Source of the DNA: Vibrio sp. HA2012 | GTDB taxonomy: Bacteria > Pseudomonadota > Gammaproteobacteria > Enterobacterales > Vibrionaceae | Assembly (NCBI RefSeq): GCF_002812955.1 | Contig: NZ_PFXK01000008.1 | Location: 1-64,000 of the forward strand | Direction of reading: 5' to 3' | DNA: 64,000 bases | In this document: positions 28,252 through 38,028 of the stretch, in pieces | How positions within the stretch are numbered: the first letter of the stretch is position 1 | Layout of the letters: every line of letters starts with the position of its first letter | Position numbers and translations under genes: made by a program | Notes under the pieces: generated by a model | The model's input: the letters and a program-made list of their open reading frames with translations, nothing else | What the model was told of the DNA's origin: nothing | The model's database searches: none

Positions 28252-30390
28252 ATGTCCCGAACTATCATGCTTATACCTATCAGCGCTGGTGTTGGTCTTA
28301 CCAGCGTTAGCCTGGGTGTAATTCGCGCGATGGAGCGTAAAGGCGTCAGTGTTTCGTTCTTTAAGCCTATTGCCCAACCACGCCACGGTGGCGACCAGCC
28401 TGACCTGACTTCCACCATTATCGAAGCCAACAGCGATGTCAAAACCGCCGAACCCATTCAGATGTCCAAAGCAGAAGAGCTTCTGGGTAATGAACAGATG
28501 GATGTACTGCTGGAAACCATCGTTGAACGCTATAATCAAATCAACAATTCTGCGGTTACTCTGATCGAAGGTCTGGTTCCTACCCGTAAGCACCCATTTG
28601 CTAATCAGGTGAACTACGAAATCGCCAACACGCTTGGTGCTGAGATTGTATTTGTTGCCACACCGGGTACATACAATCCAACGCAGTTGAAAGAGCGTAT
28701 TGAAATTGCAGTCTCTAACTTCGGCGGCACGAAGAACAAAAACATCTCTGGTGTCATTGTTAATAAACTGAATGCCCCGGTGGATGAAGAAGGCCGCACA
28801 CGTCCTGACCTGTCAGAAGTATTTGACGAAGCAGACAGCGCCCTGAAAACAAACACAGATGTGATGGAAATCATCAACTCCAGTCCTATCCGTGTACTGG
28901 GTTGTGTGCCTTGGAATATCGAGCTGATTGCTACCCGAGCTATCGATATGGCGAAACACCTGAAAGCCGAAGTTATCAACGAAGGTGATCTGAATACCCG
29001 CCGAATCAAGAGCATCACGTTCTGTGCCCGTTCTCTGCCACACATGGTTGAGCACTTTAAGCCTGGTTCACTGCTGGTAACATCGGCTGACCGTCCGGAC
29101 GTTATCGTTGCCGCTTCTCTGGCTGCAATGAATGGCGTAGAAATCGGTGCCCTGCTGCTGACTGGTGGCTATGAAATGTCCGACAAGGTTGCTGATCTGT
29201 GTCAACGCGCATTTGCAACCGGCCTGCCGGTATTTTCTGCTGAGGGTAACACATGGCAGACATCTCTGAATCTGCAAAGCTTCAGCCTTGAGGTTCCTGC
29301 CGACGATAAGCAACGTATCGAATTTGTTAATGACCACGTTGCACGCCATATTGACGGTCCATGGATCGACTCTTTGGCAGAAAGTACTCAGGAAATTCGC
29401 CGTCTGAGCCCACCAGCATTCCGTTATCAGCTGACTGAACTGGCTCGTAAAGCAGGTAAACGTATCGTGCTTCCTGAAGGTGATGAACCTCGTACCGTTA
29501 AAGCTGCTGCTATCTGTGCTGAACGTGGTATAGCAAACTGTGTGCTGCTTGGTAACCCTGACGAAATCCGTCGTGTTGCAGAACAACAAGGTGTAGAGCT
29601 GGGTGCTGGTGTTGAAATCATCGATTCAGACAAAGTTCGTGAAAACTATGTTGCCCGTCTGGTAGAGCTGCGTGCTAAGAAAGGCATGACAGACATTGTT
29701 GCCCGTGAAAAACTGGAAGATTCAGTATTCCTGGGTACAATGATGCTGGAAAGTGGCGAAGTCGACGGTCTGGTTTCCGGTGCCGTTCACACCACAGCGA
29801 ACACTATCGTTCCTCCGTTCCAGATCATCAAAACAGCACCGGATACGTCGATTGTATCGTCTATCTTCTTTATGCTGCTGCCTGATCAGGTTCTGGTATA
29901 TGGTGACTGTGCAATTAACCCGGATCCAACAGCAGAACAACTGGCTGAAATCGCTATCCAGTCTGCTGATTCAGCGAAAGCATTCGGTATCGACCCTCGT
30001 GTAGCAATGATCTCCTACTCAACCGGTACTTCCGGTAAAGGTGCTGACGTAGACAAAGTTCGTGAAGCCACTGAGCTGGCAAAAGCGAAGCGTCCTGATC
30101 TGGTTATCGATGGACCGCTACAGTATGATGCCGCTATCATGGAAAACGTGGCTGCTTCTAAAGCACCAGGTTCTCCTGTTGCAGGTAAAGCAACTGTATT
30201 TGTATTCCCTGACCTGAACACAGGTAACACGACTTACAAAGCAGTACAGCGCTCTGCGGATCTGGTTTCTATCGGTCCAATGCTGCAAGGTATGCGCAAG
30301 CCTGTTAACGACCTGTCTCGTGGTGCTCTGGTTGACGATATCGTCTACACCGTTGCGCTGACAGCTATTCAGGCTGCACAAGCCGAGTAA
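28252..30390 (+). CDS. pta: phosphate acetyltransferase
   Basis: Interconverts acetyl-CoA and acetyl phosphate. The 712-aa protein is the long, three-domain form. The N-terminal DRTGG/P-loop-like region ([21 protein letters not shown]) is regulatory, a DRTGG domain lies in the middle, and the catalytic PTA_PTB domain runs from about residue 390 ([18 protein letters not shown]). The ATG at 28252 with upstream GAAGGTAATC is chosen over the open frame starting at 28180. The length is close to the E. coli enzyme (714 aa). Confidence 0.97.
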   Translation: MSRTIMLIPISAGVGLTSVSLGVIRAMERKGVSVSFFKPIAQPRHGGDQPDLTSTIIEANSDVKTAEPIQMSKAEELLGNEQMDVLLETIVERYNQINNSAVTLIEGLVPTRKHPFANQVNYEIANTLGAEIVFVATPGTYNPTQLKERIEIAVSNFGGTKNKNISGVIVNKLNAPVDEEGRTRPDLSEVFDEADSALKTNTDVMEIINSSPIRVLGCVPWNIELIATRAIDMAKHLKAEVINEGDLNTRRIKSITFCARSLPHMVEHFKPGSLLVTSADRPDVIVAASLAAMNGVEIGALLLTGGYEMSDKVADLCQRAFATGLPVFSAEGNTWQTSLNLQSFSLEVPADDKQRIEFVNDHVARHIDGPWIDSLAESTQEIRRLSPPAFRYQLTELARKAGKRIVLPEGDEPRTVKAAAICAERGIANCVLLGNPDEIRRVAEQQGVELGAGVEIIDSDKVRENYVARLVELRAKKGMTDIVAREKLEDSVFLGTMMLESGEVDGLVSGAVHTTANTIVPPFQIIKTAPDTSIVSSIFFMLLPDQVLVYGDCAINPDPTAEQLAEIAIQSADSAKAFGIDPRVAMISYSTGTSGKGADVDKVREATELAKAKRPDLVIDGPLQYDAAIMENVAASKAPGSPVAGKATVFVFPDLNTGNTTYKAVQRSADLVSIGPMLQGMRKPVNDLSRGALVDDIVYTVALTAIQAAQAE

Positions 30391-30413
30391 TTTTTGTCAC
30401 AGACAGTATAAAG

Positions 30414-30446
30414 AAAGCCCGTAAGTTTTTAGCTTACGGGCTTTTT
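30414..30446 (+). terminator. pta terminator
   Basis: 12-bp stem AAAGCCCGTAAG/CTTACGGGCTTT and T5. It may also serve the convergent Tim44-like gene on the other strand, since A's flank the left arm. Confidence 0.93.
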
Positions 30447-30469
30447 AGTGACAATAGGTTTATTGTTTT

Positions 30470-31336
30470 TTAAGACCCTTGAATACCCACAATCAGCCAT
30501 GGTGCATTAGGAACTGTCAGGTCACGCTCCAGATGCCAGACATCGTCAATATCTTCTTCAACGCCTTCTACAATATCTCTGTAGCGACCTTTAAACTGCA
30601 GACTTAACTGCGCATGTGAAGCATCATAGTCAGCACGCACAATCTCAGCATCAATATACATCACATCCGTATGCTGTTCTCCCTGAAGCTGAGCCCGTTC
30701 CGCTTGCAGATCATCAAACAACTCTGGCGAAACATACTCCTGAATCGTATACAATTCATTGTGGTTCCAGGCTCCCTGTATAATACGGTAATGTTCTCTG
30801 GCGCCATTAATAAAGGCAGACTGATCGAATCCTGGTGGATAATTATGCGGTACATCGCTGTGACCTGTCGAGCCGAACCCCGCCGATAATGGCTGTTCAA
30901 AGCTCTGAACATCCGGCTGGTGAGGAGTGGACTGGCGATCAGCACCAGAATAGGCATACCCTCTCTGCTGGTTCATACTGCCGGCCTTAGCCCCCAGCAT
31001 GCCGCGCATAAGCTTAAAAATAAAATAGGCAATAAGACCAATCACAAGGATATCCATAAACTGAATACCATTAAATGCCCCGCCAAAAAAAGCAGCCAGC
31101 AGGCCACCGGCAAGTAAGCCTCCAAACAATCCCCCCAACAAACCGCGCCTGCCGCTGGTCTGGGTTGCCTTCGGCTTATTAATCGTGCTGGTATTGGTGA
31201 CTTTCTGTTTCGGCGCCGGGGCAGTTTTAAACAGTTTACCGAACGACTTTCCCCCACCGAATCGCTTTGCTTCTGCGGCTGGTGTCACCGCCACAGACAA
31301 CATAAGCAAAGCGACAATTGCAAAAATTCGTTTCAT
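30470..31336 (-). CDS. Tim44-like domain exported protein
   Basis: About 288-aa protein with a signal peptide (about 1-23, ending AEA-K). A Lys/Thr/Pro-rich stretch follows, then a glycine-rich hydrophobic segment (RRGLLGGLFGGLLAGGLLAAFF), a second membrane helix (about 93-112, ILVIGLIAYFIFKL), and a C-terminal Tim44/lipoprotein-MlaA-like globular domain from about 170 (FINGAREHYRIIQGAWN). Such bacterial Tim44-like proteins are widespread, but their role is not established. The second of two adjacent ATG codons is better spaced from AAGGA. It is divergent from a TetR-type regulator. Confidence 0.82.
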   Translation of the reverse strand: MKRIFAIVALLMLSVAVTPAAEAKRFGGGKSFGKLFKTAPAPKQKVTNTSTINKPKATQTSGRRGLLGGLFGGLLAGGLLAAFFGGAFNGIQFMDILVIGLIAYFIFKLMRGMLGAKAGSMNQQRGYAYSGADRQSTPHQPDVQSFEQPLSAGFGSTGHSDVPHNYPPGFDQSAFINGAREHYRIIQGAWNHNELYTIQEYVSPELFDDLQAERAQLQGEQHTDVMYIDAEIVRADYDASHAQLSLQFKGRYRDIVEGVEEDIDDVWHLERDLTVPNAPWLIVGIQGS

Positions 31337-31508
31337 CATTTTCCTTTTAATAGACTACAGAGCAGACTCATCTTACCGTTATCAGCCAGAGAAACAAACC
31401 TATATATTTTCAGATATTTCAGTCAATTATTTTATATCTGAAACAAGCTGAGCTTATAAACTGCTTACGGTTAACAGGTTGACGATAATATATCCGACCA
31501 ATACAATT

Positions 31509-31521
31509 TGAACATTGTTCA
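31509..31521. promoter_or_regulatory. palindromic operator candidate before the TetR gene
   Basis: TGAACATTGTTCA is a perfect 6-1-6 palindrome 16 bp before the ATG of the TetR-family gene, in the divergent region shared with the Tim44-like gene. TetR regulators usually bind such sites in their own promoters. Confidence 0.5.
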
Positions 31522-31537
31522 TTTAATCATACAAACT

Positions 31538-32131
31538 ATGGCACGCAGGAACGATCATACCCGGGACGAACTTATCGCTCTGACGCTGAATACAGTGAAA
31601 GACTTCCTTTCCTCACACTCTTACCATGAGTTAAGTCTGCGCAAGATTGCAGGAATGATCGGCTATGTACCCAGTACTCTGGTTAATGTTTTCGGCAATT
31701 ATGACCTGTTACTGCTGAATGTTGTCGCACAGACAGTGGATGAGCTGCAGGAAGCTTCCCTTGCAGCCATAAAGCATACGCAGGATCCTCGTCAGGCTCT
31801 GTATGAGCTGGCACTGTGTTATCACGCCTTTGCAAAAAAGAATCCGTATCGCTGGCAACTTATCTTTCAGCATAACCTGCATGGTGAATCACTTCCCGAC
31901 TGGCAGTCTGAACGCATTAAATCCATGACGGGGATGCTGGAAAATCTGATCGAACAACTGGCCCCGGAACGTTCAGAGAAAGAGCGTCTGGAAGCCAGCA
32001 GAGTGTTATGGGCAGGTGTCCACGGCATTACACTACTGAGTGTGGACAATATGTTCTATACCTCAGCCCCCATCAACGGTAAAAAGCTGATCATCAACCT
32101 GCTGGAAAACTATCTGCAGGGCTGGCAATAG
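31538..32131 (+). CDS. TetR/AcrR-family transcriptional regulator
   Basis: 197-aa regulator with an N-terminal helix-turn-helix (about residues 10-55). LSLRKIAGMIGYVPSTLVNVFGNYD is the recognition part, followed by a ligand-type C-terminal domain (HAFAKKNPYRWQLIFQHNL). The ATG at 31538 gives MARRNDHTRDELIAL, a normal TetR start, but no strong ribosome site is visible. The ligand is unknown; likely targets are itself and the divergent Tim44-like gene. Confidence 0.85.
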   Translation: MARRNDHTRDELIALTLNTVKDFLSSHSYHELSLRKIAGMIGYVPSTLVNVFGNYDLLLLNVVAQTVDELQEASLAAIKHTQDPRQALYELALCYHAFAKKNPYRWQLIFQHNLHGESLPDWQSERIKSMTGMLENLIEQLAPERSEKERLEASRVLWAGVHGITLLSVDNMFYTSAPINGKKLIINLLENYLQGWQ

Positions 32132-32149
32132 CGTCAAAAGAGATAAACC

Positions 32150-33604
32150 TTATATTTTTACCCGGCTGAAATAGCGGTGGTTAGCAAAAAACCATTGATT
32201 AACAGCCTGCCGGGCAACCTTAATGCCTTCGGTACTCATGAGCTCCGACGGCAACTGGTAGTAGGCAATCGGCCATTTATATTTTTCCAACTGCCCTGCC
32301 AGATAATTCTCCAGATGCAGCTTTTCCGGCATCCGGTCACAAGCCAGTATGGCAACGGGACGGGCACCAAATTCGCTGTCAGCAACCGGTATAACCACAG
32401 CACAGTGAATGTCAGGCAGCTCATTAAGCACCCTTTCAATCGATTCACAGTGAATATTCTCCCCTCCGGATACAAATAGGTTGTCTTCCCTGCCCAGAAC
32501 TCTCAGCTCTCCATTCAACCAGTCACCAAGATCTTTGGTATTGAACCAGCCATCGTGGGTCAACGGCGTCAGCTTCCCTTTCCGGTAATAGCCAGAAGCC
32601 AGAGTTTTTCCGCCAATATAAATATGCTTACCGTCTATTTTCAAATCCCTGTTGGGCAGGATTTCGCCCACGCCCTCCTGCCCGTCAGCAATTTTAGCCG
32701 TCACCGTCGAGGCCGATTCGGTCATACCGTACCCCAGCCAGGTTTCGATACCCTGTTCACGAGCCTGTTGTGCCAAACTGACCGGTATACGGGCACCGCC
32801 CAACAGCACATGAGTCAAAGGTAGCTTCACCCCTTTTTCCAGTAAACGTTGCAACTGAGTAGGCACCAGAGAAGCATGCGTGGCTCCCTGCAGATCGGCC
32901 TGCAAATCCTTGCCTTCACCAATAATCAGTCGCGCTCCGCTAAACAGCCAGCGCCAGACAATAGCCAGCCCGGAAACATGGTACATGGGCAGACTAAGCA
33001 ACCAGCTATCTGATGGGGAAAAATGTAGCGTTTGCAATAAGCCTTCAGCGGATGCAATATGCTGAGAAGCACTGTGGGCAACAGCCTTAGGTTCAGCCGT
33101 AGAGCCCGAAGTGAACACGATACTGGCCAGATCCAGCGGATGGTTATGAAACGCTTCGCCCCAGTCTATATGACGGAAAAAGGAGGTCGATAAATCCACA
33201 GGAGACCAACCGGAAAACGTAACTTTCTGCTGTGAAGTCATATGTTCCATAACCTTGCCATGGCCTTTCCCCAGCCAGACCCGATCGGTTCCAAGCACAT
33301 TTAATTTGGCTTCCAGCCGGGAAAATGGCTGAGGTGCCAATAGTGCACATAAGGCACCAATATTCAGACAGGCAAGATACAGCAGCAGCAGCTCAACCGA
33401 ATTTTTGGACACGGCTGCAACGACATCGCCATTATCGATGTCCTGTTCACGCAGACACTGACTCATATTATGTACAGCATCATCCAGATGAAACCAGGTA
33501 ACCTCAGAAGTTGCACTCTTTAATGCGATCGCATCCGGGCGCTCTCTGGCCCATTTTCTGACCAGACGGTATAAATCCTCTGTCATATCTTCCTGCCTTG
33601 TCAT
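32150..33604 (-). CDS. menE: o-succinylbenzoate-CoA ligase MenE
   Basis: Acyl-CoA synthetase of menaquinone synthesis (o-succinylbenzoate to its CoA ester). Up to 484 aa; the E. coli enzyme has 451. Adenylation motifs are SIVFTSGSTAEPKAVAHS (A3), GYGMTES (A5) and NTKDLGDW (A7), with a hinge near LRVLGREDNLFVSGGENI. A start at the ATG at 33586, after GGAAG, is also possible and would trim six residues. Last gene of men; five bases after menC. Confidence 0.94.
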   Translation of the reverse strand: MTRQEDMTEDLYRLVRKWARERPDAIALKSATSEVTWFHLDDAVHNMSQCLREQDIDNGDVVAAVSKNSVELLLLYLACLNIGALCALLAPQPFSRLEAKLNVLGTDRVWLGKGHGKVMEHMTSQQKVTFSGWSPVDLSTSFFRHIDWGEAFHNHPLDLASIVFTSGSTAEPKAVAHSASQHIASAEGLLQTLHFSPSDSWLLSLPMYHVSGLAIVWRWLFSGARLIIGEGKDLQADLQGATHASLVPTQLQRLLEKGVKLPLTHVLLGGARIPVSLAQQAREQGIETWLGYGMTESASTVTAKIADGQEGVGEILPNRDLKIDGKHIYIGGKTLASGYYRKGKLTPLTHDGWFNTKDLGDWLNGELRVLGREDNLFVSGGENIHCESIERVLNELPDIHCAVVIPVADSEFGARPVAILACDRMPEKLHLENYLAGQLEKYKWPIAYYQLPSELMSTEGIKVARQAVNQWFFANHRYFSRVKI

Positions 33605-33608
33605 CGTC

Positions 33609-34598
33609 TTAGCTGCTCCAGACCAACTCCTGATCCGTCAATGATTGAAGCGGCAGTTCACATTCAGGCCATGGAACTTCAAGCTGTGCCTGATAAAAAC
33701 GCATGGTATCCAGCCCCGGGATCTGCTCCGGCGTCAGCCATTTTGCCATTCTGGCCAATTGGTTTAGTGCCAGACTGGATTCAATCGCAGAGCTGATCAC
33801 CACACCCATTCCCTGCTTCCTCGCCTGCTCGACCAGAGAAATACAACGCGGTACTGATCCAATCAAAGTCGGCTTAATCACAATCACTTTCGCTCCGGTC
33901 AACTGCTCCAGATGAAAATCCGGATTATTAACAGCCTGTTGCAAGGTTTCATCCCACGCAATTGCAATACCGGTATCAATAGCAAATGAAAAACTTTTTC
34001 CCGGTTCCTTACACGGCTCTTCCAGGTACTCTATCCGATGACGAAAAGACGGATTAATATAACTGGCAAATTTTCCTGCCTGTTCAGCCGTCCAGCTACG
34101 GTTGGAATCAAGTCGCAGCATAAGTTGCGGCATACTTTCCAGAAAAAGATTAACGATCATCCCATCACGGATAGGCTCGTACATACCAACCTTAACTTTT
34201 GCTACTTTTCGTTCGCTGGGAATTTTTTCCAACAGCGGCAGCATGCCATCAGGGTCACCAGTGCATAGCGGAGCTGCGAAGTAATTACCTTCCTGCGGCA
34301 GTTCTCCTTTCAGTTCACACACAGCCATCGACAGGGCAAATGCAACGGAAGGATACAACTCATCATAAGAAAGTTCGGCTCCGTTAACCCATAACTCCAG
34401 TTGCGCCTGAGCCTGTTGCCCGGCTTCCTCTGCAGTTTCACTGCTAAAGCCGGGAAGCGGAGCAATCTCTCCGTATCCGGTCCGGCCATCGTCAGTCAGA
34501 GCAGCAATCCAGCCTTCCCGCTCTGTTAACTTGTTATCACGTAAAATAAATCCGCTATCCATTGGTAACCGGTAGCGGTATAACTTTGCTTGACGCAT
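33609..34598 (-). CDS. menC: o-succinylbenzoate synthase MenC
   Basis: Enolase-superfamily dehydratase of 329 aa. The acid-base lysines are in AKVKVG (about 137-142) and VIKPTLIG (about 237-244). Metal ligands are in LRLDSNRSW, IEYLEEPC and IAWDETL, in the order expected for this superfamily. In an operon between menB and menE, as in E. coli. Confidence 0.94.
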   Translation of the reverse strand: MRQAKLYRYRLPMDSGFILRDNKLTEREGWIAALTDDGRTGYGEIAPLPGFSSETAEEAGQQAQAQLELWVNGAELSYDELYPSVAFALSMAVCELKGELPQEGNYFAAPLCTGDPDGMLPLLEKIPSERKVAKVKVGMYEPIRDGMIVNLFLESMPQLMLRLDSNRSWTAEQAGKFASYINPSFRHRIEYLEEPCKEPGKSFSFAIDTGIAIAWDETLQQAVNNPDFHLEQLTGAKVIVIKPTLIGSVPRCISLVEQARKQGMGVVISSAIESSLALNQLARMAKWLTPEQIPGLDTMRFYQAQLEVPWPECELPLQSLTDQELVWSS

Positions 34599-34649
34599 AG
34601 TAATGTTTCTCTTTGTTCTTATTTTGTAGGATAGATTCTTATCTGTGTT

Positions 34650-35516
34650 CTACGGATTTCGCGGAAACTTAGAAAAGTCCGGACGCCGCTTTTCATTGAA
34701 TGAATTACGTCCTTCCTGTCCCTCTTCTGTCATATAGAACAGCATGGTTGCATTACCAGCCAATTCCTGTAATCCTGCCTGCCCGTCGCAATCGGCATTC
34801 AGAGCGGCCTTCAGACAACGCAATGCCATCGGACTGTGCTGTAAGACTTCCCGGCACCAGCGTATGGTTTCTTTTTCCAGAGCATCAACCGGCACAACGG
34901 TATTCACCAGCCCCATATCCAGTGCTTCCTGAGCATCATAAAAACGGCACAGGAACCAGATTTCACGGGCTTTCTTCTGTCCGACGATACGAGCCATATA
35001 AGAAGCCCCCCAGCCACCATCAAATGAGCCGACTTTGGGTCCGGTCTGACCAAACTGGGCATTTTCTGCAGCGATAGTCAGGTCACACATCATATGCAGC
35101 ACGTGGCCACCACCAACGGCATAACCGGCAACAGAAGCAATAACCGGCTTAGGGCAGGTTCGGATCTGACGCTGAAAATCCAGCACATTCAGATGATGCG
35201 TTCCTTCTTCATCCCGGTAGCCACCGTAATCGCCACGAATTTTCTGATCACCGCCGGAACAGAAAGCTTCATCCCCCAGGCCGGTCAGAATAATAACGCC
35301 CACACCTTCGTCATAACGTGCATCCGCCAGAGCTTTCAGCATCTCACTGACGGTCTGAGGGCGAAAAGCATTGCGTACCTGAGGACGGGCAATAGTAATC
35401 TTTGCGATTCCATCTTCAGATTTGTGATAAAGGATATCTTCATAGTCGGAGCTGCAATCGCTCCAGTTTACCGGCGCATAGAGTTCTTCTTCAGTAATAC
35501 CAACGGTTCTTGCCAT
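34650..35516 (-). CDS. menB: 1,4-dihydroxy-2-naphthoyl-CoA synthase MenB
   Basis: Crotonase-fold cyclase that forms the naphthoquinone ring. The 288-aa protein has the oxyanion-hole region [16 protein letters not shown] (about 86-101), [21 protein letters not shown], and the signature [14 protein letters not shown] (about 162-175), diagnostic of MenB. It follows menH by three bases. Confidence 0.97.
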   Translation of the reverse strand: MARTVGITEEELYAPVNWSDCSSDYEDILYHKSEDGIAKITIARPQVRNAFRPQTVSEMLKALADARYDEGVGVIILTGLGDEAFCSGGDQKIRGDYGGYRDEEGTHHLNVLDFQRQIRTCPKPVIASVAGYAVGGGHVLHMMCDLTIAAENAQFGQTGPKVGSFDGGWGASYMARIVGQKKAREIWFLCRFYDAQEALDMGLVNTVVPVDALEKETIRWCREVLQHSPMALRCLKAALNADCDGQAGLQELAGNATMLFYMTEEGQEGRNSFNEKRRPDFSKFPRNP

Positions 35517-35519
35517 GAT

Positions 35520-36329
35520 TTATTCCAATTGTCCTGTTTGTATCTCAGTTATGATAGTTCGAACCAGCTGTGCGAATGCATGCGGCTGCTCACTGTGAAC
35601 ATTGTGTCCGGCATGCTTTGCTCGGGTAAAGGATAGCCCGCTTTGTTCAGCTAATTCGGAAAATTTTTGATCTCTTTCACCGCACAGATAATGCAGTGGA
35701 ATATGACTACCTTTTAGGGAATCCCGCAGATACGGCTGCTTAGCCAAAGAAGTGGCCATTAGCATCCGGCTCACACCTCGGCCATCATTATGACTGCGCT
35801 TTTGCACCAGATGTGTTCTCTGCTCAGGGGTAAGAGAAGAAAATACCGGCTGACGATACCAGTCGGCCAGTACCTGCTCTATCGGCTCCCGTTCAAAACG
35901 TACTGCCCATAGCCGGTCCCCCATCAAACGCTGCTGTATCTCTGCTTGTGACTGCAGTCCCGTATTCCCCCCTTCCAGAATACAACCACCAAGATCCAAC
36001 GCATCAAATCCGTGATAACTCAGACCATACATAATAATCCGGGCTCCCAGAGAGTAACCGATCAAAAAAACCGGCCCGGTCAGATACCGGGGGGGGATTC
36101 CATTCAAAATTGCAGACAGAACAAGCTGACAGCAATCGTCAAAGCCATCACAGGAAATAAGCGAGCTGCAACCATGTCCCGGCAGATCAACCGTCAGTAC
36201 TGCATAATCCTTCAGTTCATTAACCACGGCTTCCCAGTCACGAGTATTTCCCAGCAAGCCATGTATCAACACCAAAGTACCTCTGGACGGAGCGCCGCCT
36301 GCGGGTTCGGTAAATCTAGTGTAAAGCAT
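35520..36329 (-). CDS. menH: SHCHC synthase MenH
   Basis: Alpha/beta hydrolase-fold lyase that releases pyruvate from the MenD product. The nucleophile serine is in LIGYSLGARI (about residue 90-99) and the catalytic histidine in AGHNVHSEQP near the C terminus. HGLLGNTRDW near the start is typical. The start overlaps menD by 14 nt, so the two are translationally coupled. The 269 aa are a little longer than E. coli MenH (252). Confidence 0.93.
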   Translation of the reverse strand: MLYTRFTEPAGGAPSRGTLVLIHGLLGNTRDWEAVVNELKDYAVLTVDLPGHGCSSLISCDGFDDCCQLVLSAILNGIPPRYLTGPVFLIGYSLGARIIMYGLSYHGFDALDLGGCILEGGNTGLQSQAEIQQRLMGDRLWAVRFEREPIEQVLADWYRQPVFSSLTPEQRTHLVQKRSHNDGRGVSRMLMATSLAKQPYLRDSLKGSHIPLHYLCGERDQKFSELAEQSGLSFTRAKHAGHNVHSEQPHAFAQLVRTIITEIQTGQLE

Positions 36330-38028
36330 GGATCTGTTCTATCCGCTGTCTGATGTCTGTCGCCGTCTGCCCTTGAGGAGTCTGAACTTCAACCAGTAAC
36401 GTTCCGGAACCACTGCTCAGATGATGGCTTACCTGAATCAGGAGGCTATCCAGCGAATCCGGGACAAGGTAACCCAGCCGAAACTGACTGGCGGCATGCT
36501 CAAACGTAAAACCATGCGGCATCCGGTACAGAAACTGCTTCTGCTGATCCGGAACCGGTAAAAGATCAAATATCGCCCCACCGTCATTGTTGGTGACAAG
36601 GATCACCACAGGCTGCTTCGTCTGGCAGAATAACGCCAGTGAATTGATATCGTACAGCAGCGAAGTGTCGCCGATTAGCACCAGCATAGGAGAGGCATTA
36701 GCACGCTGCACACCGGCAGCTGTAGCGATCAGACCATCAATACCTGATGCTCCGCGGTTGGCGTATACCCGATTTTGTTCCAGACGGGATGCCATATCCA
36801 CCAGACGGACAATCAGGCTGTTACCGATAAACAGATCTTGCCCACCTGCTAATTCAGAAAGATGAACAGCCAGATTCAGTTCCGTCAATGTGCGGTCTTT
36901 TTTCAGTAACTCACTAATCTGAGCTGCGTGTTTTATCAGTCCGTCAGCCCAGCCGTCACATTCAGATTTAATAGGGAAAGAAAGCTGCTGCTGAACCCAG
37001 ACAGAAGCATTCGCCACAACATGAGTCTGCCGTAGGTGATCCGGATTCAGACGCTTGTGTTGAGGGGAGATCAACCAGTAATCACACTGGGGATCACTGC
37101 ACTGAGAACAGATAAAAGTATTAAGCCGTTTGGAAACCATACGGGCACCAAACTGGATAATAAGATCACATTCTGCCAGTTTTTTCCGGTACTCATCCAC
37201 CTGCAGCCAGAGATCATAATGAGCCCAGCCACTGCTGATACCCGACTGGGGATCACACAACAGAGGAAAACCCATCGCACTGGCGAAACGTTGCGCCGCA
37301 AGCGCATCCTGCAGATCCAGACTAGCGGCGATAACCACCCCTTTCTTATCCGAGAATGCTCCCGACAGGGTCTGTACGGCAGGGACTGATTCATATTGCT
37401 GCACGGTATATGGCTGATCATCATCCTGCCAGCCCAGTAGCGGCTGGAGATAGTCGGAAAAAACGGTCTTACTCAGTTGAGTATACAGTGGCTCAGGGAA
37501 CGGACAGTTAATGTGTACCACACTGCCTGAGTGGCATTGCTTATACAGAAGCTGATCCAGCGATGTCAGCAGCCAGGCAGGAGGAACAGATGAACAGGGA
37601 GCAGGCAGATTCAGAGAGGCAACAACATGTGATGCAAAGATCCCGTTCTGTTCAATAGCCTGATTGGCTCCGCAGTCGATAAGTTCTTTCGGGCGATCGG
37701 CACTTAATATCACCAATTTTTCGCCCGTCAGATTAGCCTCGGCAATAGCCGGTAACAGATTCGCAACGGCCGTTCCTGAAGTCACCACTACAGCAACCGG
37801 TGCATTGGTGGCTTTTGCCATCCCCAGAGCGAAAAAACCCAGTCCGCGTTCATCAAAATGTGTATGGATCGTCAGTAAAGAGTTTGCATCTGCTTCAAGG
37901 GTCAGCGGCGTTGAACGGGAACCCGGTGCAATACATATCTGCCGAACACCAAAGCGGGTCAGTTCTTCCAGAATCAGTTGACTCCATACACGGTTCAGTA
38001 CCGCCTGTTCCTGACCGTAACTCGTCAT
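36316..38028 (-). CDS. menD: SEPHCHC synthase MenD
   Basis: Thiamine-diphosphate enzyme that joins 2-oxoglutarate and isochorismate. The 570-aa product has the N-terminal activating glutamate and IAPGSRSTPLTL (about 33-44). The central region carries HFDERGLGFFALGMAKAT, and the C-terminal ThDP/metal site is IGDTSLLYDINSL (GD to N, about 440-470). It overlaps menF in an ATGA. Confidence 0.95.
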   Translation of the reverse strand: MTSYGQEQAVLNRVWSQLILEELTRFGVRQICIAPGSRSTPLTLEADANSLLTIHTHFDERGLGFFALGMAKATNAPVAVVVTSGTAVANLLPAIAEANLTGEKLVILSADRPKELIDCGANQAIEQNGIFASHVVASLNLPAPCSSVPPAWLLTSLDQLLYKQCHSGSVVHINCPFPEPLYTQLSKTVFSDYLQPLLGWQDDDQPYTVQQYESVPAVQTLSGAFSDKKGVVIAASLDLQDALAAQRFASAMGFPLLCDPQSGISSGWAHYDLWLQVDEYRKKLAECDLIIQFGARMVSKRLNTFICSQCSDPQCDYWLISPQHKRLNPDHLRQTHVVANASVWVQQQLSFPIKSECDGWADGLIKHAAQISELLKKDRTLTELNLAVHLSELAGGQDLFIGNSLIVRLVDMASRLEQNRVYANRGASGIDGLIATAAGVQRANASPMLVLIGDTSLLYDINSLALFCQTKQPVVILVTNNDGGAIFDLLPVPDQQKQFLYRMPHGFTFEHAASQFRLGYLVPDSLDSLLIQVSHHLSSGSGTLLVEVQTPQGQTATDIRQRIEQIHALH

